Shown here one piece after another: positions 54,315 through 64,000 of a stretch of 64,000 nucleotides of DNA (positions within the stretch are counted from its first letter, which is position 1; each line of letters begins with the position of its first letter). This DNA is from Rostrohypoxylon terebratum (lineage: Eukaryota > Ascomycota > Sordariomycetes > Xylariales > Hypoxylaceae): assembly GCA_022497145.1 (NCBI GenBank), contig MU385938.1, forward strand, positions 62,001 to 126,000, in the 5' to 3' direction. The notes below the pieces were generated by a model. It did not search any database. It saw only the letters and a program-made list of their open reading frames with translations, and was not told where the DNA came from. The position numbers and the translations under genes are program-made.

Positions 54315-57300
54315 ATGTCGTCGCCCGCTGGTCGCCGTACTCGAAGCTCGCAAGCTGGGACTCCACGTCGAAGCACACGAAATTCTCAAGTCCCACAAAG
54401 CAGTCCTGCCAACGGCGGACCGTCACAAAATGGATCTCAGAATGGGAACAATTTAGCACCCAACCCCCCTTCTCAATTGGCATCGAGTCCTCTGTTTTAT
54501 CAATCATCTCCGGCGCCTGCAAATGACAGAAGTTCACCTGCTATACGCCACAATACCGATAGCCAGAGCACCAGTGCCAACTCCGGCGCAGTGCCTAGCT
54601 CGCCGCTACGCCGCATGGGAAGCGATGGTGATCGTACACCAAGAGCCAGTAGATCACTTATGGGTGGTGAGAATAGGCTACTTTCCAATGAAATATAGTG
54701 CAAATACTTATCAATCCTTTAGAGTCATCGCCCATTCGATATGAACCAAGTTCGAGCCCTGGACCTGGACGTAATTTGCACCCACAATCCGACCTTCGAA
54801 GCGAGAGTAGCAACTTGTTTGTTGGCCCGTCTGATACCCCACGAGCAAACAGGGTCAATCGAAGAGGTGACATCAACTCCGAGATTTTCAGTAGTGCTGG
54901 TCGCGGAGGCAGCCGTGTCATTTTGGATGATGCTGGGCGTGTAGTCCGAGAGATCCATTCCGACGCAGCGACCTTTTCAAACCTGGATCCTAACACCTCT
55001 GATGCCAATGCTCTTGGTGGCCACGATAACGCAACAATCTGGGGTACTACAGTCTCCATTGATGATACATACGCTGCTTTCAAGGACTTCTTGCGAAATT
55101 ACACCAAGAAATATCGCATGTGGGGTCAGGGGATGACGACGGAACAGACAGATGCTGACCCTGAAAGTACATCCAAACCATACTGGGAAGAGCTGAATAA
55201 TATGCTCATACTTGGTCAACGCATTCTCTACGTTAACATTCAGGACTTCAAGTTATACCCACCAACTAGGAAGATGTGGCATCAAATTCAGCACTATCCA
55301 CAAGAAATAGTACCTCTTATGGATCAGTCTGTACATGATATAATGATAGAGTTGGCACAGGCTGAAATGTCTAGGCAAAGGAGCCAGAGCAATGCCACAG
55401 TAGCAACGCCCCGTGACGGTGCTCCAAGCTCGGACATGCAGGTTCCTAGCTCAGAGCGTGGCGACGAGCCTCAACCCTCACAACAACGACCCCCGCAAGG
55501 TCCTACTCTAGAAGAAAAGGTCATGGACCAAACTTACATGACCCGACCTTATGGCCTTGATGAAGTCATAAATCTACGTGACCTTAACCCGTCCGATATG
55601 GACAAACTCATCTGCATCAAAGGTCTTGTCATCCGAACGACGCCCGTCATCCCGGATATGAAGCAGGCTTTTTTCCGATGCAGCGTCTGCAGTCACTCAC
55701 TTCTAGTCGGTCTTGACCGAGGCAAGATTCGAGAGCCCACCGAATGTCCGCGATACCTATGCGATTCCAAGAATTCTATGCAAATTGTCCACAACAGATG
55801 CGAGTTCGAAGACAAACAAGTCATCAAACTACAGGAAACACCTGATGCCGTACCCGCTGGACAAACACCACACTCCGTATCCGTCTGTGTTTACAACGAG
55901 TTGGTGGACTTCTGCAAAGCCGGTGACCGCATCAAAATCACGGGTATTTACCGCGTCAGTCCAGTTAGGGTTAACCCGCGCCAGCGCTCTGTCAAGAGCG
56001 TATTCAAGACTTTCGTCGATGTTGTTCACGTCGCCAAAGTCGATAATAAGCGAATGGACATGGATCCTTCCACTCTCGATATCGAAGTTGATGACTCAGA
56101 GAACAATATTGAGGAAGTACGAAAAATCACCCCCGAGGACGAGGAGAAGATCAAGGCCACCGCTGCTCGTCCAGATATCTACGAGCTCCTCGCTCGATCC
56201 CTAGCTCCATCTGTCTACGAGATGGACGACGTGAAGAAGGGTATACTCCTTCAGATGTTTGGAGGAACAAACAAGACATTTGAGAAGGGTGGTAGCCCGA
56301 AATACCGAGGTGACATAAATGTCTTGCTATGCGGTGACCCGTCGACATCAAAGTCTCAATTACTTAAATACATCCACAAGATTGCTCCTCGCGGCGTATA
56401 CACCAGCGGCAAGGGTTCTTCTGCAGTCGGTCTCACTGCATACGTCAGTCGCGATCCCGAAACTCGGCAATTGGTACTCGAGTCTGGCGCCTTGGTCTTG
56501 TCCGACGGTGGCGTATGCTGCATTGACGAGTTCGACAAGATGTCCGAAGCTACCCGCTCTGTTCTTCACGAAGTCATGGAACAGCAAACGGTTTCAGTTG
56601 CCAAAGCTGGTATCATCACGACGTTGAACGCCAGAACCAGCATTTTGGCATCAGCCAATCCAATTGGTTCGCGATATAACCCGGACTTGCCTGTTCCACA
56701 GAATATCGATCTACCGCCTACACTTTTATCACGATTTGATCTTGTCTACTTAATCCTCGATCGCGTCAACGAGTCGACAGATCGCAAATTGGCTCGCCAT
56801 CTACTTTCCATGTATCTTGAAGACAAACCTCAATCCGCTCCAACTAATAACGAAATTCTGGTAAGTTGATCAAATGGAGCTCATTGGAACAATACGATAC
56901 TAACATAATCTTCAGCCTGTGGAATTCTTGACATCCTATATCTCATATGCCCGTACGCACGTGCACCCAACCCTTTCTCAAGATGCTTCACAAGCACTTG
57001 TTGAAGCTTACGTCAAGATGCGCAAGTTAGGACAAGATGTCCGCTCGGCTGAGAAGCGTATTACCGCCACCACCCGTCAGCTCGAATCGATGATTCGTCT
57101 CGCCGAGGCGCATGCTAAGATGAGACTCTCGACGACAGTCACCAAAAACGACGTTTCGGAGGCTGAGCGACTCATCCAATCCGCGCTGAAGACTGCAGCC
57201 ACAGACTCCCAGGGACGCATCGATATGAGTCTCCTTACGGAAGGTACAAGCGCTGCAGAAAGGAAGCGCAAGGGCGAGCTCAAGGAGGCTGCTCTACGTC

Positions 57301-57497
57301 TCCTCGACGAGTTGACAAGCGGTGGACAGACTGTGCGATATAGCGAAATTAGCAGGAAGCTCAACGAAGGATCAAGTGTTCCGGTTGAGCCTGCGGACTT
57401 TGCCGAGACAATGAGGGCGCTCGAGATGGAGGGGTCTATTATGATCTCCGGCGAAGGCGCAAGGAAGAACGTGAGACGTGTTACCGGCGTCGCGTAA
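54315..57497 (+). CDS. MCM4: DNA replication licensing factor MCM4
   Basis: MCM4 is one of the six AAA+ subunits of the replicative helicase MCM2-7. Exons 54315-54666, 54723-56860 and 56916-57497 join in phases 1 and 0 (donors GTGAGA and GTAAGT, acceptors TTTAG and TTCAG), giving 1023 aa. The first 200 residues are Ser/Pro/Arg-rich and disordered with many SP/TP sites, as expected for the regulated MCM4 tail. Then come the zinc motif (CSVC ... CPRYLC), the N-terminal MCM fold, Walker A GDPSTSKSQLLKYIHK, Walker B CCIDEFDKM, the arginine finger region LLSRFDLVYLILD, and the C-terminal winged helix. SPRYLCDSKNSMQIVHNRC-type spacing and the extended tail point to MCM4 rather than other MCMs. The start is the first ATG after the MluI-box cluster. 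Confidence 0.96.
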
Positions 57498-58424
57498 TAG
57501 GACGGGAGGTGAAGGGGAATCAGGTTTGGTTCCTGGAACTAATGTACGAGTTGTGGGGTCAACGTCATCGGGCAGTTCGTCTATGCGGCTGGCGTCTTAG
57601 ATATGATTCAACGTTCAAGGAACTGGAACTGGAACTGGACACGAGCTACGGATGTGCGACGAGTTAATGACGGAGCAGATTAATAAAATGTTAAAACTTC
57701 TTATGGAATCAAAATATCCATCTAGTAATGATTCATAATAGTGATTTTTACCGTGTGTTATGTCGAGGCTGAGTTGGCCTCGTTCTGCTTGGCAAGCGAA
57801 CTCCCGAAGAGGTGTCCATGTAAGGAGACACCTAAAAATAACTTACGTTTTCCTACGTGACGTAACGATCTTTAAGCTTCGAGGACCAGCGAAAGTTGCT
57901 TTTTACCTACCGTTTATAGAAAAACCAAAAAGGTGTTTTTTGTAAGAGGACTCCAAATATTACACTATGCAAGACTCGCAGGGCCGAGTCCAGTTTTTTG
58001 TGGGAAGCATACAGATTGTCATTGGTGCGCGGTGACGTCAGTCCTTCTCCTCACGTTTCAAAGAAATGGACCACGATACGCCGATATCGAAAGTGGGAGG
58101 GCTCGTGTGCTTCTAGGTTTCGGCGATGATCTTCGCAGATAACCCTGGAGGTATGTAGGTAGGTAGGTAGGTAGGTAGGGCGCGCTTTTCCTGGCAGCCC
58201 TGGGCGCTTTCGCCTTTTCTTCTTTCTTCTTTTTTTGCTTTTTCTTTTTCTTTATCTGCTTGCTTCTCAGCTTGGGTTAGAGAGAGAGTTTCGTAAGTGG
58301 CTTGCATTAGGTACCTGGATTAGTGGGAAACACAGCATATACGAGGGAGACGTATATATTATATATTATATTATATATTGGTCACTACCTAGGCAAGGAA
58401 CGATTGGACGCCACGCACGCAATC
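57498..58424. other. Intergenic, MCM4 to GH2
   Basis: No gene could be supported. It contains a GGAACT tandem (about 57618-57637), a GTAG tetranucleotide run (58155-58179), a T/C-rich tract (about 58205-58262) and a TATAT-rich stretch (58351-58380) close to the GH2 start, which may act as its core promoter. Confidence 0.55.
58155..58179. repeat. (GTAG)6 microsatellite
   Basis: Six units of GTAG (equivalently TAGG) in a row, ending in GGGC. This is the longest example of the TAGG/CCTA words scattered through the intergenic DNA of this window. Confidence 0.9.
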
Positions 58425-60765
58425 ATGGCGGCGTATAGCTCGAAAGACAACTACCCGCGACCGGACTTCGTGCGCGCGAAGCACAGGTGGACGCCCATCA
58501 ACGAGGGGTGGAGCATCCTGTTCGACGACGCGGACGTCGGGCTCAGGGAGAAGTGGCAGGTGGTCGGGGTTCCGGACTCCGTGCGTCTGGAGCCTAGCGT
58601 CTACGACCCGGCGCTGCTCGCGCAGAAGCTGGCCGCTTTTCCGGAGCTCAAGGAGAAGGGGTTTCAAGCTCGGAAGGGTTGCACTTATCAGAAGAGACCT
58701 ATCAATGTGCCGTTTACGTTCCAGACTAAGGCTTCTGGGATCGATGATAATGAGGCGCATGAGGTGCTGTGGTATGAGCGGAAAGTGAGCGATCCGCGCG
58801 AGGAGAAGGAGAAGGAGGATGGCGATAGGGTCGTGCTTAGATTCGGCGCTGTGGACTACGAGGTCCAGATCTGGGCTAATGGGTTCCCTATCGCCCAGCA
58901 TCGCGGCGGACATGTGCCGTTCGATGTGGATATCTCGGATGCGCTGGACACGGCGAAGGGGGAGTTTACACTCACGCTTAGAGTCCGCGATTCGCCCCAT
59001 GACCTGGCGCAGCCGCGCGGGAAACAGTACTGGGCCCCGCAACCCGAAAGCATCTTCTACCACCCGTCGAGCGGTATCTGGCAACCCGTGTGGCTGGAGG
59101 TCGTGCCGCCTACGCGGATCGGGGATAGTTCCGCGGGCACAGTGCTCCGGGCTAATAACATCAAGGACGGGTTGTTGGAAGCTAGGGTCGCGGTGCTGGG
59201 ACGGCAGGCGAGCCATGCGTATTACGTGGAGATCGAGGGGAGCCTGCACGGGGTTCGAGTCGCGAGTAAGAAGGAGGAATTGCATCATGATAAGGACTAC
59301 GTTTTCGTGAACTTGGGGTTGGAGCTGAGCGACGAGCAGAAGTCGAAGGCGAACCCGACTTTGTCGCAGGTTGCGCCGTATTATGATACCCATAGCTGGA
59401 GGGGAAACCTTGCGCTATGGAGCCCCGAACACCCTACTTTGTATGATCTGTCGATCCGGTTGTATACAGGGAATGGGACGTTGCTGGATGAGGTCAAGAC
59501 GTACACGGGGTTTAGGAACCTCGACTGGAATAGGGGTGATAGGACCTTCAGATTGAATGGCCGCCCGCTGTTCCAGGCTTTGGTGCTAGACCAGGGATAC
59601 TGGCCTGATACGGGACTCACGCCCCCGTCTCCTGAAAGCTTGAAGGCCGATATTGAGTTGTCCAAGAAAATGGGATTCAACGGGTGCCGCAAACATCAGA
59701 AGGTCGAGGACCCGGTGTTTTTATACTGGGCTGATAGGCTTGGGTACCTCGTCTGGGGCGAAATGGCGAATGCGTACGAGTTCAACGAAGATTATGCAGA
59801 GAGGTTTAGCCAGGAATGGTTGGAGGCCGTGAAGAGGGATATCAATCACCCTTCGATCGTTACTTGGACGCCTGTTAATGGTATGTAAAACTAGCCCCTA
59901 TTGTGATTTGCTGCTTGAACAAGATGCTAACTTGTTTATAGTACGTTAATGGATTCTGCGACACACTTATCCATAGTCTCATGATAGCTGACGTATAATA
60001 GGAGAGCTGGGCGTATCCTGACCTGGCGAACAACATTGACCAGCGAAACCACATCCGCTCGCTCTACTACCTCACCAAGTAAGAGACTCACCTGATTGGT
60101 TATATGAAGCATACCTACTAACCTCACCTCACCACAGAACCCTAGACCCCACACGCCCCGTAAACGACAACTGTGGCTGGGAGCACGTAATCACAGACCT
60201 CAGTACCTTCCACGACTACTCCGACGCGCCCGAGCTCTCCAAGACGTGCGCGACCCTCGACGGGATCCTCGGCAAGAAACTAGGCGGCCGCAACTTCTTC
60301 GTCGGCCCTACGTCTCTCCCCGACGGTCGTACCGACGAGGGCACGAAGCATAGGGAGGGAGCCCCGGTAATCTGCTCCGAGTTCGGCGGCGTGAATATCG
60401 CGCCGGCGAAGAAGGATGAGGGCGGCGAGAGGGATTGGGGATACACGACCGCGAGCGATCCTAGGGACCTGCTGAAGAGGTTCGATAAGCTGTGGAGAGC
60501 GGTGGTGGAAGGGGGGCATATTTGTGGGGTTGTTTATACGCAGTTGTGAGTACCTCTGTCTGCTTCGATCTATGAAAAGGGGGTGGATAGGGGGAAGCTT
60601 GGAGAGATGCTAATATCAGTGTGTGCTTCCAGGTCCGATATCGAGCAGGAAGTCAACGGCTTGTACTCGTTCGATAGAAGGGAGAAGATCCCGGCGACGG
60701 AGGTTAGTAAGATTGTTGAGGAGGTGATTAAGGTGTACTATGGCAGTCTGCCTAAGGATTCGTGA
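58425..60765 (+). CDS. Glycoside hydrolase family 2 protein (beta-galactosidase/mannosidase-like)
   Basis: GH2 enzymes remove beta-linked sugars by a retaining mechanism. The product is 690 aa from four exons: 58425-59879, 60002-60078, 60138-60545 and 60633-60765. The sugar-binding jelly roll comes first (GVPDSVRLEPSVYDP, QIWANGFPIAQHRGGHVPFD), then the Ig-like domain, then the TIM barrel (GFRNLDWNRGDRTFRLNGRP, GFNGCRKHQKVEDPVFLYWA). The acid/base Glu is in VNESW and the probable nucleophile is the Glu of CSEFGG. No signal peptide is seen, so it is probably intracellular. The first intervening sequence (59880-60001) cannot be removed as one ordinary intron without losing the frame. It fits a twin intron (see separate entry). 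The last two introns are ordinary (GTAAGA...CACAG, GTGAGT...TCCAG). The substrate is unknown. Confidence 0.92.
59880..60001 (+). other. Probable D1,2 spliceosomal twin intron (stwintron) in the GH2 gene
   Basis: An internal intron (59881-59941, GTATGT...GCTAAC...TATAG, 61 nt) sits between the first and second base of the donor of an outer intron. After its removal, G at 59880 meets TACGTT at 59942 and forms a new GTACGT donor. The outer intron then ends at TAATAG (60001), with branch GCTGAC, and is also 61 nt. This order alone joins AAT (Asn) to GAG (Glu) in phase 0 and restores VNESWAYPDL. Confidence 0.85.
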
Positions 60766-61552
60766 GATACCTAGGTTTAGGGATTTGGGTCTGGTCGGTG
60801 GTATCGGCGAAGGGTTATTGCTAGGTAAGTTATGTCGGGTAGGTATGGATCAGATATCTTGGAGGATAGGGATACTTTGATAAATCACATGAATTGACTA
60901 CTGAGTTGACATATTCGTGGCGATGGTACTCGAAGTTGTCTTTGAATGAACTGTGTCTTTTGACTGTTAGATTAGGGATACGTAAATCCCGAAGCTACCT
61001 CTACATGTCTGATTATAAGTTAATTTGTCCATGTTCTATGTCCAACAGCCATAGACTGGAGATAGAAATAATATTGTTGACCAGATATCGATGTTAGCGC
61101 TACGTGCAGAGATATGAAAGTGAACCACGCAGGTCGACTTGATAGTGATAGTGTGATGTAAGAATAGGGTCAAACAAAGATTGTGAAGGTGATGACTTCA
61201 TGAGATTGCATCCCCAATAGAAGTATCCAAGTACGTACTAGTTAAGTGGGGGTACAAGCTTAACTATTAGGTATGATGTGCAGGGATTCGTATCGAATCT
61301 AGGTGGGGCGGAAAAATAACGCAGCGATCCAATGACGAGGACATTAATTGTAAGGTGCCGCCATGAGATATATGTAGTATGTACGTACCCATACCCGTAC
61401 CCATACCCGTACTTGGCTAGGCCCGGTATCATCGATAACTTAACCTTAGAAACCTCAACCTCAACCTCAACCTCGAAACTCCGTCAATCGCCACTCTACC
61501 AATCCGTTTCTCCCAGACCCCAATTCCCAAATTGGACTGACCACAACGGATT
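60766..61552. other. Intergenic, GH2 to NUO-49, with promoter-proximal repeats
   Basis: No gene was seen. Close to the NUO-49 start are two compact tandem repeats: GTACCCATACCC units at 61385-61412 and AACCTC, four copies, at 61451-61474. Confidence 0.6.
61385..61474. repeat. Two short tandem repeats in the NUO-49 promoter/leader
   Basis: 61385-61412 holds two and a third units of GTACCCATACCC (itself a degenerate 6-bp repeat). 61451-61474 holds four units of AACCTC. Both are C-rich on the coding strand and lie 79-168 bp before the ATG. Confidence 0.85.
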
Positions 61553-63131
61553 ATGGCGTCGCTATATCGCATTGCCGGCTGCGGCGCCAGGCGTCTGCAG
61601 CTCGCAAAGCCCGCGATGCCATCCATATCAGCCATACGCGCATTTTCCCAGTCCGCTCTGCGCAAAGCCGACGTCCCCGAATACCAACCCACAATCCTCC
61701 GCCCCATCGACCCAAACACCATCCAAGGCATACCGCGAACCGAGGCCGAGCGTGAGCCCGACGTCACCCAGCGCAAGATGCGCCACTACACAGTCAACTT
61801 CGGGCCCCAGCACCCCGCCGCCCACGGCGTGCTGCGGCTGATTCTCGAACTGAACGGAGAGGAGATCCTTCGAGCCGACCCCCACGTCGGTCTACTACAC
61901 AGAGGCACCGAGAAGCTGATCGAGTACAAGACGTATCTGCAAGCTTTACCGTACTTCGACCGACTAGACTACGTCTCCATGATGACGAACGAGCAATGCT
62001 ACTCGCTCGCCGTCGAGAAGCTACTGAACATCGAGATCCCCGAGAGGGCTAAGTGGATTCGAACTATGTTCGGGGAGATCACGCGAATTCTTAACCACCT
62101 CATGTCCGTGCTATCACACGCCATGGACGTCGGTGCTCTGACACCTTTCTTGTGGGGTTTCGAGGAACGAGAGAAGTTAATGGTAAGTGGAAAGCATCGA
62201 TTGAAAGCAGAGATTATAGCTATGGTTATCTGTGGTTATCTATGGAATTTATGCATGATTTTCTGTGAAATGCAAAGGCTAAAGCTAACATGATCCTCTT
62301 TTACAGGAATTTTATGAACGTGTGTCTGGTGCCCGTCTCCATTCAGCCTACGTCAGACCTGGTGGTGTCCATCAGGATATCCCCCTAGGTCTTCTTGATG
62401 ATATCTATCAATGGGCCACTCAGTTCGGCGACCGAATTGATGAAACTGAAGAGATGTTGACAGACAACCGTATCTGGCATCAACGATTGAGAGGTATTGG
62501 CGTTGTTTCAGCTGAAGATGCTCTTAACTTGTCGTTCACCGGTGTTATGTTAAGAGGATCGGGTGTTCCTTGGGATATTCGTAAGAGTCAGCCATATGAC
62601 GCATACGATCAGGTTGAGTTTGATGTCCCCGTGGGAATCCGGGGTGACTGCTACGACCGATACTTGTGCCGAATGGAAGAATTCCGCCAGTCTCTCCGAA
62701 TCATCCACCAATGCCTTAACAAGATGCCAGCTGGTCCTGTCCGAGTTGAGGATTACAAAGTGTCCCCCCCTCCCAGAGCAGCGATGAAAGAAAATATGGA
62801 GGCCTTGATCCACCACTTCCTCTTGTACACCAAGGGTTACTCCGTTCCTCCTGGCGAGACGTACTCCGCGATCGAAGCACCAAAGGGAGAAATGGGTGTG
62901 TACTTAGTCAGTGATGGAAGTGAAAGGCCGTATCGCTGTTCGATCCGTGCCCCCGGATTTGCCCACTTAGGTGGTTTCGACCATGTTTCCAGGGGACATT
63001 TACTTGCGGATGCGGTGGCGGTTATCGGTACAATGGATCTGGTGTTCGGTAAGTTAAAACATGTTTCAAGCGTGAGAAGAACAAGAATAAATACTAACTT
63101 TTTTGTGAATGTAGGAGAGGTCGATAGGTGA
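61553..63131 (+). CDS. NADH:ubiquinone oxidoreductase 49-kDa subunit (complex I)
   Basis: This core subunit (NDUFS2; nuo-49 in Neurospora) forms part of the quinone-binding pocket of mitochondrial complex I. Exons 61553-62182, 62307-63048 and 63115-63131 join in phases 0 and 1 (donors GTAAGT, acceptors TACAG and GTAG), giving 462 aa. Residues 1-38 are a mitochondrial presequence (RAFSQSALRKA just before the mature part). Conserved blocks include NFGPQHPAAHGVLRLILELN, DPHVGLLHRGTEKLIEYKTY, PYFDRLDYVSMMTNEQCYSL, RILNHLMSVLSHAMDVGALT, RLHSAYVRPGGVHQDIPLGL, and APKGEMGVYLVSDGSERPYR. The last coding exon is only 17 nt and supplies the conserved GEVDR terminus. Without it, reading through the intron would give a wrong tail. 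Confidence 0.97.
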
Positions 63132-63543
63132 TAGTTGGAAATGGAGGCTAAAGTCCAAAAAAGGGAGTTGCTCGGTGCGAACCTTAGAATTCACTTTCAT
63201 CAGCATTTCATGTATGATAGTCGTTGTTAAGGGGTAACGCACCTAAGGTAATGCATCGAGGCGCCGCGGCGCCTTCGTAAATATGACGAAACTTGCAAAT
63301 ACGTGAGAATCATTTTTTTTCTATGTCCTTTTTATTCTTTTCCGTGGTCGCATTTGCTCGTGTCTTCATTATCGTCATATGTCATCGTTAGCAAGTGCTG
63401 CTCTAGATTACTGCATGTTATGTCCCCTTTTTTTCTTATTTTCAAACCATTTTTTGGTAAGATCGGCTTGTCCATGCCGTTTCGCCAGCCCAAAATGTCG
63501 CCATGTATGGATATGGCGTGAATACCCTTTGGAGGTGCCCTTC
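63132..63543. other. Intergenic between convergent NUO-49 and the right-edge gene
   Basis: T-rich 3' flanking sequence (63308-63460). GGCGCCGCGGCGCC at 63260-63273 is a perfect 14-bp palindrome. No gene was seen. Confidence 0.55.
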
Positions 63544-64000
63544 TTAGAAGGTGGCGCCCCGTTGGTCGGGACGGAGCTTAGGATAAAAGAGCTCACACTC
63601 CTCGAAAGGAGGCATGTGGCTGTCTCCCTCAGGACCGGCACCGATGGGCAATCCCGCGATGGGGATCTGGTCTACCTCGTAGGCGATGACGTGCATATCG
63701 ACTGGACGAGGGTTCTGCATCGAGCTACCTCCGAAGTTGTCGTATGAGAACCCATACTCAGGGGGTGGTGCACAGGCCCAGCGCGCGGGCTGACCGAAGG
63801 CATTAGGGTCGAGGGTTAGCTCATCCCACTTCCACATGTTGGCGTCGTATGGGGTAACGGTGGGTGCTGGCACAGCTGGGAAGGGTGACGAGGGCACAGT
63901 GGGCACGACGGGTAAGTCTGGGTTAAAGTACTCGTTCATGGCTCTTGACAGCTCCTCGCTAAAGTCGCCAGCGAAAGGTGCATAGTTCAGAACGGCCGCC
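63544..64000 (-). CDS. Unidentified protein, C-terminal part (gene continues beyond the right edge)
   Basis: The frame is open from the window edge to a stop at 63544, about 150 codons. It begins AAVLNYAPFAGDFSEELSRA and continues MNEYFNPDLPVVPTVPSSPF. Most of the rest is Pro-rich with scattered aromatic residues (MWKWDELTLDP, PPPEYGFSYDNFGG). It has no membrane segment or catalytic motif. The style, a short acidic/aromatic patch in Pro-rich disorder, would suit the activation tail of a transcription factor, but this is a guess. The true start lies outside the window; the ATG at 63939 is probably internal. Confidence 0.55.
   Translation of the reverse strand, partial: AAVLNYAPFAGDFSEELSRAMNEYFNPDLPVVPTVPSSPFPAVPAPTVTPYDANMWKWDELTLDPNAFGQPARWACAPPPEYGFSYDNFGGSSMQNPRPVDMHVIAYEVDQIPIAGLPIGAGPEGDSHMPPFEECELFYPKLRPDQRGATF

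Noticed and set aside
58155..58179. CRISPR-like or telomere-like array
   Set aside because: It is a simple GTAG tetranucleotide run without spacers, and the unit is not the TTAGGG telomere repeat.
58389..59393. 334-codon minus-strand frame opposite the GH2 gene
   Set aside because: Antisense shadow of the GH2 coding sequence, without homology or start support.
59881..60001. One ordinary intron in the GH2 gene
   Set aside because: Joining 59880 to 60002 gives GGA GAG CTG..., which stops after six codons and loses the VNESW catalytic motif.

Overview
This window is nuclear DNA from a filamentous ascomycete (Pezizomycotina, most likely Sordariomycetes; Xylariales would fit, but that is inference). 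The basis is short GT-AG introns of about 50-100 nt with CTAAC/CTGAC branch sites, a palC pH-signalling gene, a Pil1-type eisosome gene, a nuclear complex I 49-kDa gene, a fungal Zn2Cys6 regulator and a TPR-CHAT gene. No rRNA, convincing tRNA, CRISPR array, viral gene or intact transposon was seen. All exon boundaries were placed by hand from splice signals and reading-frame continuity.

Layout from left to right. The 5' end of a hexokinase gene runs off the left edge (1-308, minus). Then come OST1 (2678-4284, plus), a tiny His-rich protein (6152-6364, plus), a Pil1-family eisosome gene (7448-8751, plus), a broken TPR-CHAT gene (9266-12165, minus), COQ6 (12378-13942, plus), RPC40/RPAC1 (15206-16420, plus), palC (16971-18457, minus), ALG6 (19173-21037, plus), a protein kinase relic (22665-23390, minus), an ERV29/SURF4 cargo receptor (24366-25514, minus), a Zn2Cys6 regulator (27679-29111, minus), a proline-rich protein whose 5' part is broken (29860-32370, minus) and a sugar transporter (34526-36362, minus). 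A gene-poor stretch of about 5.8 kb follows. After it come a secreted BBE-like FAD oxidase (42187-43833, plus), a broken alpha/beta hydrolase (44300-45327, plus), TBCA (45911-46436, plus), THOC7 (46809-47972, minus), COG4 (48462-50955, minus), SUA5 (51562-52938, plus), coatomer zeta (53080-53791, minus), MCM4 (54315-57497, plus), a family 2 glycoside hydrolase (58425-60765, plus), complex I NUO-49/NDUFS2 (61553-63131, plus) and the 3' end of an unidentified gene (63544-64000, minus).

The housekeeping genes are intact. Several serve the secretory pathway (OST1 and ALG6 for N-glycosylation, ERV29, COG4 and coatomer zeta for vesicle traffic) and two serve respiration (COQ6, NUO-49). The lineage-specific genes are different: four of them carry in-frame stops or frameshifts, so accessory genes are decaying between intact core genes.

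The strongest unusual signal is in the glycoside hydrolase gene. Its first intervening sequence makes sense only as a spliceosomal twin intron of the D1,2 type, and it separates the two residues of the catalytic Asn-Glu pair. Other observations are a Pil1 start codon that appears to be split by an intron, a perfect palindrome of two PacC sites upstream of palC, a cluster of four MluI-box cores between coatomer zeta and MCM4, and a possible non-AUG mitochondrial leader on SUA5.
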